Made by a program: the position numbers and the translations under genes
Notes under the pieces: model-generated
What the model was told of the DNA's origin: nothing
Seen by the model: only the letters and a program-made list of their open reading frames with translations
Databases searched by the model: none
Shown here: piece by piece, positions 16,313 to 23,500 of the stretch
How positions within the stretch are numbered: the stretch's first letter is position 1
Layout: each line of letters opens with the position of its first letter
Source of the DNA: Prorocentrum cordatum
Taxonomy: Eukaryota > Sar > Dinophyceae > Prorocentrales > Prorocentraceae
Length of the DNA stretch: 23,500 nt
Direction of reading: 5' to 3'
Assembly (NCBI GenBank): GCA_963575745.1
Contig: CAUYUJ010014541.1
Coordinates: 282,335 to 305,834 of the forward strand

Positions 16313-16331
16313 TGCATTGGATGCTCAAGGA
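16285..16331 (+). repeat. 47-bp boundary element, right copy
   Basis: It matches 6766-6812 (minus) with about two mismatches and ends GGATGCTCAAGGA, directly before the GC-rich minisatellite. Together the two copies enclose the four genes and all palindromes. Confidence 0.8.
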
Positions 16332-16660
16332 GCGCCCTACCCGGCTACCAGCCCGGCGCCTTGCACGGCTGCGCGCCGGGCGCCGCAGCCGACGCCCAGC
16401 CCGGCACCCTGCCCTGCAGCGAGGCTGGCGCCCTGCCCGGCAGCCTGCCCAGCGACGCTGCCCGGCGCGCTGCCTGGCTGCGAGCCCGGCGCCCCCGCGG
16501 ACGCCCAGCCCGGCGCCCTGCCCGGCTGCGCGGCCGGCGCCCAGCCCAGCGCTCTGCCCGGCTGGGAGGCCGGCGCCCCGCCTGGCTGCCAGCCCGGCGC
16601 CTCGGCCAGCGCCCTGCCCGTCGCCCGGCCCGGCGCCGGGCCCCGAGCGCAGGCCGTCGT
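16332..16660. repeat. GC-rich minisatellite, GCCCGGCGCC / CTGCCCGGCTGC words
   Basis: Units of about 15-33 bp combine GCCCGGCGCC, CTGCCCGGCTGCGAG and CGCCCAGCCC in varying order. All six frames stay largely open and encode Pro/Ala/Arg repeats, so no gene is inferred. Confidence 0.85.
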
Positions 16661-16945
16661 GAGCTACGCATCTGCGTCGTCTGGCCCGTCGGGCCCCTCG
16701 CGCTCGCAGCAGCAGTGCAGCGCGGAATACCTCGCCGTGTTGGCGAAGATCAGGACATGGAACGAGAACGGGTGGAGGCCCGCACCATTCTGGAACGACT
16801 AGACCACAGCGCGGAGCGCCTGCAGCGCAGGGGCGCGGACCGACGGGATCGCTTGCTGCTGCGACGAGGGGCGGCGCGCGCAGCGGTTGCGCAGGCAATG
16901 CGCACCCGCAGCGGCATCTCTGAATTCACGGGTTCGTCTGCTTGA
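16661..16945 (+). CDS. Possible exon or decayed coding segment, low confidence
   Basis: One plus frame reads DMERERVEARTILERLDHSA, then LQRRGADRRDRLLLRRGAAR, then MRTRSGISEFTG and a stop. It looks helical and coding-like, but Arg-rich runs also arise from GC-rich DNA. A second plus frame (SAEYLAVLAKIRTWNENGW) is also open. No family is recognised. Confidence 0.25.
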   Translation, partial: ELRICVVWPVGPLALAAAVQRGIPRRVGEDQDMERERVEARTILERLDHSAERLQRRGADRRDRLLLRRGAARAAVAQAMRTRSGISEFTGSSA

Positions 16946-17104
16946 CGCGCCTCGGCATGATGTTTTTTGGCGACCGCCCCGAGCTCCGCTGATCACGCCT
17001 CCCGTGTGCTCCTGCCCCGTCGCCGAGGCGGCGGCGCCGTCCATGCGCAGGGTGCTGTCAGTTATCGGGGCACTTCGACGTCACCTACACAATCTAAATG
17101 TGTC

Positions 17105-17425
17105 CTCCCGAGGACTTCTTGTACTCGCCATGCTCTTCTTTGGTCAGGCATTCGTTCGGAGGTCCTTTCTGCAAGGCTCATTTCGTCAGTCTCGGCCGCC
17201 CCTACATCGGCCCGTTCACGTTCGGAGGTCCTTCCACGAGGCTCAGTTCGTCATTGCCGGCCGCTCCGTGGGCATCTATGTGGTCGGAGGTCCTTCCTGC
17301 AAGGCTCTGCTCGCCATTGCCCGCCGCTCCGTCATGGGCGTGTTCCGCGCTTGGAGGTCCTTTCATCAAGGCTCTGCTCGTCGTCGTCGCCGCTCCTACC
17401 CTCGGTACATCTTCTGAGGTGCATC
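17105..17425. repeat. ~66-bp tandem repeat, about 4 copies
   Basis: The word GGAGGTCCTTYCTGCAAGGC begins near 17158, 17224, 17286 and 17353 (periods 66, 62 and 67). CTCGTCATTGCCGGCCGCTC follows in each. A fifth, degraded copy may start near 17105. No gene is seen. Confidence 0.85.
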
Positions 17426-17582
17426 TTCTGAGGTGCGCCGCTGCTCCCCGCATGGTCCAGTAATAGATTTCTCGCCGCCGGCCGTCTTAGGCGCTCGCCG
17501 TCTTCCGATAGCTTTTCGCCGGCGCCCCGTGGAAGCCCCCTGGGCCCCCCCTGAGCCCCCCCCAACAAAAAAAACAAAAACG

Positions 17583-18175
17583 AAACGCCTGCGTGAGCAT
17601 GTCTAGCATGTCCACAGCCCCGTCCATATTGCTGGCGAATAGTAACAGATCGTCTGCAAAACGAATGTTCGACAGACGCTCCTTGCTTCCGTCCGAACAG
17701 ACAGCCAGGCCATGGCCGTTCAGCTTCGCCTTCCACTCGCGGATAGCAGCTTCCAGGACACTGTTGAACAGGAGCGGAGATAGCACGTCGCCCTGTCTGA
17801 CGCCCCGGGCGATAGGAAACCGGAAATCATTACCTAAGACACCTGTTTGAGATTTGTACAGCGTTCGCAATATTTGGCAACATCCAGAGGGGAGTCCCTG
17901 CGCTTGGAGAGCGCGGAACAGTGCCGGCTGTTCAACCCTGTCAAATGCTTTGCGCAGATCTACGCTGACCAGCCACAGGTCATCGTTGAACTCGAGGCTC
18001 TTGCTCACGAGGCTTTCGGCAACAATCAGAGCGTCAGCAGTCGACCGGTCTCGTTGAAAACCAAACTGCTCTTCAGACTGGTGCGAATCTAGAATGCCGC
18101 GTATCCTGTGGAAGACCACTCGAGCAAGGATCTTGTAAGAGACGCTGAGAATCGCGATCGGCCTCCAATTGTTCG
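17583..18175 (-). mobile_element. LINE reverse transcriptase domain, 3' segment in sense
   Basis: This is an uninterrupted frame covering most of a non-LTR retrotransposon RT: NNWRPIAILSVSYKILARVV, then EEQFGFQRDRSTADAL, then LWLVSVDLRKAFDRV (motif A with catalytic Asp), then ARGVRQGDVLSPLLFN (motif B), then RFADDLLLFAS (motif C, FADD box). Homology stops at MLTQAF (about 17583), where the sequence becomes a T-rich then G-rich run, so thumb and C-terminal parts are missing. The preceding part of the same domain lies inverted at 18176-18765. Catalytic residues are intact, but the element cannot be functional as arranged. Confidence 0.9.
18167..18175. repeat. 9-bp inverted duplication at LINE inversion, left copy
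   Basis: AATTGTTCG here is the reverse complement of CGAACAATT at 18757-18765. Both encode the same point of the RT (P-N-N, next to W/L-R). They bound the inverted segment on both sides. Confidence 0.85.
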
Positions 18176-18765
18176 CGGGAGCTGGGGAGTCGCAGCGGCC
18201 CCGGTTGCCCGCCCAGCAGAGCAACGGGAGCAGCCATCTGGGCCGTCTGCGAAGAAGGAGGAGATGCATGACCAACCCGGCCGAGAGACGAGATATCTCA
18301 AAGGAGATCTGGAGGCGGAGCCGGAAAGAGTCTCGTGCGCGACAGACAGCCAGAACAATCAGGTGCCTGCTAGCTTCAGTGATCTTCGTCGCCTGGACGC
18401 GCTGCGCAGATTCCCTATCACAAGATCTTCGCAACAGGGCCCAGATTTCTGCAAATGTGCCGACCTGTTGTCGGAGATATACACGTCCAGCGCGCCGCCC
18501 GACGCGGGTGAGCATGACGAGGACCAAGTGCCAGCCGTTATTGTCGAAGAAGTTGTGAAGGCAGTCAAAGCGATGAGACGACGCAAAGCTGCTGACACGA
18601 AGGGCGCGTTGCTGGAGATGTTCTTCTTTGGCGGAGACGATATGTTGCACTACTTGTCTGACATGTTCGATGCAAATTTGCAGAACGGTTGCGTTCCGGC
18701 TGACTGGCGAGAGACCTTCTTCAAACTTTTGCACAAGGGCGGGGGCGCCGCAGACCCGAACAATT
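18176..18765 (+). mobile_element. LINE segment upstream of RT motifs, inverted
   Basis: The plus frame reads VPAVIVEEVVKAVKAMRRRK, then DDMLHYLSDMFDANLQNG, then VPADWRETFFKLLHKGG, then DPNN. This is the N-terminal RT region that normally precedes NWRPI directly. The left part (18250-18450) is a linker that changes frame at least once (RRDISKEIWRRSRKES, then DLRRLDALRRFP). The segment ends within CGAACAATT at 18765, exactly where the minus-strand segment begins. A minus-strand frame covering both pieces (17487-18734) is open by chance on the antisense of this part. Confidence 0.85.
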
Positions 18766-19064
18766 TGAGAACAAGTGGCATCAGTACCTCAACCTGGGGT
18801 GGTCGGTGCGGTCTCGGATTGACTACGTCGTCTATAGAGCGGACGCCTAAACAGCGGACGGCGACCTTTACATCACCCAGATCCGGGACAACCCAGACAC
18901 ACGGGCCACCCCCTTCGGCACATTCCGTCCTCCTCCCATCGGGCTGCAGGCTCCGAACATCTACCGGTTCCGTCAGGAGCCTACGGCCTACGGCCGCCGA
19001 GATCCGCCGGCCGACGACGAAGGCCGAGGAGATCGCTGGGCAGGAGTGCCGTCGTCGCGCTGAG
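18766..19064 (+). pseudogene. Decayed coding remnant right of the LINE, unknown family
   Basis: One plus frame reads KWHQYLNLGWSVRSRIDYVV, then an in-frame TAA at 18848, then GDLYITQIRDNPDTRATPFG, then APNIYRFRQEPTAYGRRDPP and a stop at about 19062. Codon use and residue mix look like real protein. The internal stop argues for a pseudogene or retroelement fragment. I cannot name the family. Confidence 0.5.
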
Positions 19065-19164
19065 CACGCTGGCGATATGAAGCTGGTGCAAGGTCTCCGG
19101 GTTCTCGTCCCCCCTGGTTCTAGGCCTCTTAGATGGGATCGGAGTAGATGGGGTCGGGGGATCG

Positions 19165-19316
19165 TGCCGCATCGCCGATGCATCGCCGATGCGGCTCGAT
19201 GTGGAGCCCGATTTGCTTCGCGCCGACGTCGCCGATGCATCGCCCACGTCGACGACGCAACGCCGGTGCATCGCCGATGCATCGCCGATGCATCGCCGAT
19301 GTATGGGCGATGCGGC
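19165..19316. repeat. 11-bp minisatellite GCATCGCCGAT
   Basis: Runs occur at about 19168-19190 and 19265-19306, with degenerate copies between (GCATCGCCCACGTCG). The unit contains ATCGCCGAT, nearly its own reverse complement, so copies can pair with each other. Confidence 0.85.
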
Positions 19317-19528
19317 GCGATCTTCCGACCGCATCTAGGAGGCCTCTACTGGTGCCCCCCCCCCTGGAGGCCCAGCTGGGGGGCGGTGGCGGGGCGCCGC
19401 CGCGGGGGCCCGCCGTCGGGTTGCTGCGGGGTCGGCCCCCCGCTGGGGCTGCTGGCGCCGCGTCTGCTCAGGGCGCGCGGCGAGAGGCGGCCTGCCTGGG
19501 CGAGCTCCGCGTGGGGAGTGAGATCTCC

Positions 19529-19757
19529 GAGCGCGTGCACTCGCTCGAGGAAGAAAACGACATAAACATAAACTTGTGGCTCTCCGCGCGGATCTCTTGG
19601 ATCCGCGCTGGGCCCCCCAGCGGCGCCCGCGGCGCCGCCCCTGGCGCGATCCGCGCGCGGGGGGGGGATGTCCAGCGCAGATCCAAGAAATCCGCGCGGG
19701 ACGCCAAGTGTTCATGTTTTTGCCGTTTTCGCTTCAAGTCACCGAGCACGTGCGTTT
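19529..19757. repeat. Large imperfect inverted repeat, arms about 85 bp
   Basis: The left arm (about 19529-19615) and right arm (about 19670-19757) are reverse complements with scattered mismatches. For example GCGCGGATCTCTTGGATC pairs with GATCCAAGAAATCCGCGC, and ACATAAACATAAAC with GTTCATGTTTTTGC. A GC-rich loop of about 55-60 bp contains its own GGCGCC-type symmetry. The structure resembles a foldback or MITE-like element. No target-site duplication is obvious. Confidence 0.8.
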
Positions 19758-19779
19758 GCCGCGCCGGTTGGGGGACAAT

Positions 19780-20000
19780 GGCGTGCGCATCCTACTTGGG
19801 GGGCGGCCTGTCCGTGGAGTTCGTCACCCCGGCCGCCCCCCCCAGCTTCCTTTGGTGGCCCGTCGACGCCGACGCCCGCATTCTGCCCGTCACGCGCAGC
19901 AGGCGTAGCAAGCGTGGGCCGCGATGGTGGAGTTGACGCGCCAATGTGACTTCGACTCGTCCGACTGGGACCTCCGTGGACCTCGCACGGCAGGCTGATG
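19780..20000 (+). other. Short plus-strand open frame, no recognised product
   Basis: A frame starting at 19780 reads MACASYLGGGLSVEFVTPAA and ends near 19934. It could belong to the remnant that follows, but no link is visible. Confidence 0.25.
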
Positions 20001-20001
20001 C

Positions 20002-20480
20002 ATGGCTCACTTGTTGGGTGAGGGCCTTGGGATCGTGGACCGCCATGAGCATTTTCGCCAGATCTGCAAGCTGGCCGCGTCCGGCTGGGGCGCGCAAGAG
20101 CACTGCCGGCTCAGCCTCGAGGTGAAGGCGGCCCTCCTCGTGGACATGTTTGACGGGGCGAACCTGGCATCGATCGAGATGAAGTTCAAACGCATGCAGA
20201 CCGTCGTGTTTGCATTGGGACAACGGCAAGGACGCCGAGAGCAAGGGCATCGGCGGCAAGCTCTCGCTCGAGGAACAGGCCGCCTTCTCCGGCATCGCCC
20301 GCGCCCACTCCGCCGTCTGCTCGTCGAGCACGTCAAGTCCGAGTTGGAACTGGAGGGGAAGCCGCGTTAAAATCTGCGTCTGGCGCGCGAGGGGCGCGAA
20401 GCCAGGCGCAAGCATGGCTAAGGATCGGGCGGCCGCCCTGGAGAACGTGGGGCCCTGGCGGCCGACATCGCACCTGCGGC
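20002..20480 (+). pseudogene. Broken retroelement-like ORF (dinoflagellate type)
   Basis: Coding character runs through three frames: LLVDMFDGANLASIEMKFKR (near 20130-20190), then HWDNGKDAESKGIGGKLSLE (20210-20270), then LLVEHVKSELELEGK (20317-20361). It continues in the last frame past a TAA as NLRLAREGREARRKHG and another TAA (about 20418). At least two frameshifts and two in-frame stops are present. From memory, the order N-LAS-E followed by a basic LAREEREARRKHGK tail occurs in multicopy dinoflagellate polyproteins linked to retroelements. Function is not assigned. Confidence 0.6.
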
Positions 20481-20489
20481 AACCCGCGC

Positions 20490-20985
20490 AGGCTGCCCCC
20501 GCTCCACGCCGCCACCGCAGGTCGAAGGCTTCCTCGCGATATTGCTCCGCTTCCATATACCCACGAGTTTCGGCAAGTTCGGGCGGGGGGCCTCGCGGAG
20601 CTCGGTCGAGGTGTTCAACGACGCCATCTTCGTCGGGCTGCTTCTGAGAGGGACGTCGTTCGCGCGTTGGATGAATTTTATTGGTTGGGCGATTCGAGCT
20701 GTCGGATCGATCGCGGCCGTGACTTTGCCCGGCGAGGCGCTTTCATTGATTCGGCGTCAGCGTTTCTCGCGCGCCGCGGAGTCCGCGGAGGGTCGCGGCG
20801 CCCTTCTGCGCGACCTCGCGCCCGCGGAAGCGCGTTGGCAGTTTCGCGTGGCCAAGGGCGGCTACTTCGTCGAGGAGTCGCCCCTTGGTTGCTACGACCC
20901 CGCGCTTGTCTCCTCGCCTGGTGGGTGGGTGCCTCCGGCGCCTCTCGATCTGACGGGCAGGCTTCAACATCGCATGTGTATGTTG
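20490..20985 (+). pseudogene. Possible continuation of the remnant
   Basis: One frame reads QVEGFLAILLRFHIPTSFGK, then SSVEVFNDAIFVGLLLRG. Another, overlapping, reads RDVVRALDEFYWLGDSS. The frame switch and absence of a known motif suggest decay. It could be unrelated GC-rich open sequence. Confidence 0.3.
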
Positions 20986-20989
20986 TTTG

Positions 20990-23500
20990 GGTATGATTGA
21001 GTATCAAGATTGAGCCTTGGGGTGGCCTGGCGCGGCTCTGGAATGACTTGGCGGCGGCCAGGGCCATGGCGGGGAAAAGCTGGCCGTCGCGGGGGCGACG
21101 CAGCAAGCGGCGCGGCAGCTCGCAGATGCGCGCGGGAAGTGCGCAGAGAGCGCCCGCGCAACGTCGGGCGAAACCAAGAAATTCAGCAGTCCACCGCTGA
21201 ATCGGGCGAGTTGGGGCCTGCTCCGTCGCCCGAAGCAGGGCGCCCGCAGTTTCGTGCGCGTGTCGCTGGAAGACAGAGGACGCAGTCGACTTGTTCTTGG
21301 ACCGTGGTCGGGGGGCGAGGTCCACGCGCATCCTTCGCCCCCGTTTCGAGCCCATCCTGGGCCCAAGGGCGGCGCGCTTCCTTGGCCAGCGATGCGCGCC
21401 GCCCCCGGGCCCGGGAGGGGCCTGGCCAAGAGCAGCGGGCGCGCGCTGCCCTCGTCGCCGCGCAGTGGGAGGGCTTCCCGCCGCGCCAAACTCTACAACG
21501 GGCCGAGCAGAACAGGGAGTGGCAGAGTTGTTGCGATCAGGTCGGTTATTAGCCTTGAATTCGCATCGCGGGCGAGTTGGGGAATAAGTAGGGCATTTTC
21601 TGAAGTGCGCGCGGGCGCCAAGAACGTCGGGGCACGGGGTTTTCAAGCCCGCGCCAGCGCGGGCGGCGTCTGATGCGCCTTGGGCGATTTCCGAGGCTTT
21701 CCGCCCAGTGAGACCGCCATTTCAGAAGCGCTGCGGGCTGGGGGTGTCGACCCCGATCTCTGGAACGTCGCGGGGTAATTTCTTCTCGACAGCGAACGGA
21801 GAGGTCTGGGCAGTGCGTCGGAAAGCACGTTGCACGGCGCGCGCGCGAATGCATCGACCAGCGCCGCGCGCCCCCTCAGGATGTTTCATTTCAACTGAGG
21901 CTGGTTCTACAGCGGGTTGAAAGGCGCCAAAAACACGACGATCCCCGGGCAATCAGTCGCGCGACATGGGTGACCGGGCCAGGGGGAAGTGGGCGCGGAA
22001 GGGCCAAGGGGTCATTGGCGCAGGAACGCGCCAGGATAGCGACGGTCAGCCAGCAAACAAACGCGGGGCGCATCGCGGCCATGGGGCCAGATCAAAAGCA
22101 GCAGTAGAGACAAACAATGACCCGTGAGGGGCCCGAGGTTGCCGAGGGGCCCTGTCCGCGCGCTCGCGGTGTGCAGCGGGGCCCACGCGGGCGCGTCCAC
22201 TTGCCCCGGTGCGCAAGCGAAGAGCGATCTCACTGACGAGCCCAGCGCGCCCGCGTCGGTGGAAAGCAAGCGCGCGGCGCGCGCGCGGCCGTTGCAGTCG
22301 CTGCGCGGTGGGCGCCGCCGCCGAACCGCGCGGGAGACAGAGCGCGGGTCGGCGCCGAACCCGCAAGGGGGGCTCATTGGGGGCAACGGCGGCGACATGA
22401 GCGGCAAGAGAGAGGCAAGGCATCAGAGCGCCAGATAATTCGACCACAGCGTCGCAACCTGCTCGGGGCTGCAAATTTGGCGAAATCGTTGTCTGAAACA
22501 GAATGCTGGGTCTGCAGCTGAATGCCGGCTGCGCCGCCGCGCCTCGATCCGCGGCCAGCAGGGCCCGAGAGCGCTCGGCCACCGGGGCCGCGCGCCCTGT
22601 TCGGAGAGTCTGGGGTGGAACCGCGTTTTACTGCGTCACGAAATGCCAGTTATTTCGGCACGCGCTGTAGAAAACATCATCGTCAGCACCGCGGACGGAG
22701 TGCGAGCGCTGGGCTGGGAGAACAGCGTTGTGGCGCGCCGGCCAGCTCAGCGCCGCGGCGCTCCAGGGGCGGGAGGTTGGGCGGGGGGGGGGCGAGCAGG
22801 CAGCACGCGTAGTCGGGGCGGGCCGTTTCCCAACGTTGCCCGCGCACCCCCCCCCCGTCGGCCCGCTCGCAGAGCGTCGGCGCGGCCCTGAGGCCTTTGC
22901 ATCCTTATCGGACCTCGTTGCGCGGGTTGGCTGCGGGGGCGGGAAGATGGGCTCGATGGAAACGAACGTGGGCGAGTAGTTGGTTGAGGGCGGCCCGGCG
23001 CTGCCCCGGAAGGCGGCGAGGGGGGCGACGTCGAATGCACGCCGGGTCAGATTATGCACGCGCTTTCGGCGACCAGTCTCGGACGCGACCAACCTCGTCT
23101 CGCGATGGGCAGGGGCGGGCCGCGAGTATGTCGCGAGCGCAAGAGTAGTCGAAACCAGCCATGCCGCTGCGGACCGCGCCAGCGCGATGCGAGAGCGAGG
23201 TGGTGGACCAAGTCTGTCGGGCATGCGGCGCGCAGTTTAGAGCGCAGATGCGAGAGCTTTTTTTGCGAGCGACTCTGGTGTAGAATGTGATTGCGGGCGT
23301 GGGGTAGACTGGGCGGACAGCAATCCTGGGAGCGTGGGTTTTGGATTGGGGCAAATCATCTGATTAGGAGTACCGGCGCGTGGCGTACCTCTAGAGGCAG
23401 AAAGACCTCTGGGGATTGGATCGCCGGTGCGAGGAGGGAGGAGTTTGTGCTGCGCGAAGCACGCGCACGTTCCACGTGAATGTTTGGCTCAACCGCGGCG
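20990..23500. other. GC-rich region, nothing recognised
   Basis: Many overlapping frames are open on both strands because stops are rare in GC-rich DNA. None shows a consistent domain, splice pattern or repeat. A 10-nt match to the DinoSL core (TTTGGCTCAA, 23483-23492, plus strand) lies at the right edge and might belong to a gene beyond the window, but short chance matches also occur elsewhere. Confidence 0.5.

Noticed and set aside
17487-18734. A single 415-codon minus-strand RT gene
   Set aside because: Only codons below 18175 match RT. The first half is antisense to the inverted LINE segment and open by chance.
19792-20556. 254-codon minus-strand frame
   Set aside because: It is antisense to plus-strand segments with better protein character and has no recognisable motif.
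23483-23492. TTTGGCTCAA on the plus strand at the window edge
   Set aside because: It is a 10-nt match only. Nine-nt matches (TTTGGCTCA near 131 and on the minus strand near 11640) show that chance hits occur. It is kept as a note because a gene could start beyond the window.

Overview
The window looks like nuclear DNA of a dinoflagellate. The sequence supports this in several ways: relict dinoflagellate spliced-leader (DinoSL) sequences lie upstream of genes, four genes run head to tail on one strand, introns are short and pyrimidine-rich, a dinoflagellate-type LINE reverse transcriptase is present, and GC-rich minisatellites fill most of the rest. The genus cannot be read from the sequence. 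There is no prokaryotic operon, rRNA, tRNA or CRISPR array.

Layout. 1-4300: non-coding satellite DNA. A ~140-bp repeat (about 635-1030) is followed by three arrays of a 90-bp unit, each preceded by a related leader and a CT-rich tract. 4378-4985: a GAT-type microsatellite. 4995-6765: TCTTGGGG-rich minisatellite that resolves into a 375-bp tandem repeat. 6870-16100: a gene island on the minus strand with four gene models, read from right to left. G4 (16053 to about 14570) starts after a relict SL and encodes a lysine/KRPAA-rich protein of unknown function. G3 (about 14300 to 12009) has at least five exons, a Cys-rich N-terminal part and a long charged coiled coil. G2 (about 11220 to 9881) encodes helical charged segments. 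G1 (about 9300 to 6920) is a two-exon gene with a GDW...C-x2-C signature. I recognise these as the style of multicopy dinoflagellate families, from memory only, and give no biochemical function.

Two features tie the island together. A short palindrome family, consensus CCCCTAGCAAGGGG, occurs about 15 times between 6872 and 16173, only in introns and spacers. A 47-bp element occurs once at each edge of the island (6766-6812 minus; 16285-16331 plus). The copies point outward, and each abuts a tandem array.

16330-19320: GC-rich minisatellite, a 66-bp repeat, and a LINE whose RT domain is split into two parts in opposite orientation (17583-18175 minus, 18176-18765 plus). The break falls at one point in the protein and leaves a 9-bp inverted duplication, as expected of twin priming or a local inversion. 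19500-20650: a large imperfect palindrome and decayed coding remnants on the plus strand. 20990-23500: GC-rich DNA without recognisable genes.

All calls were made by eye. Splice sites are proposals checked only for reading frame and the local motif.
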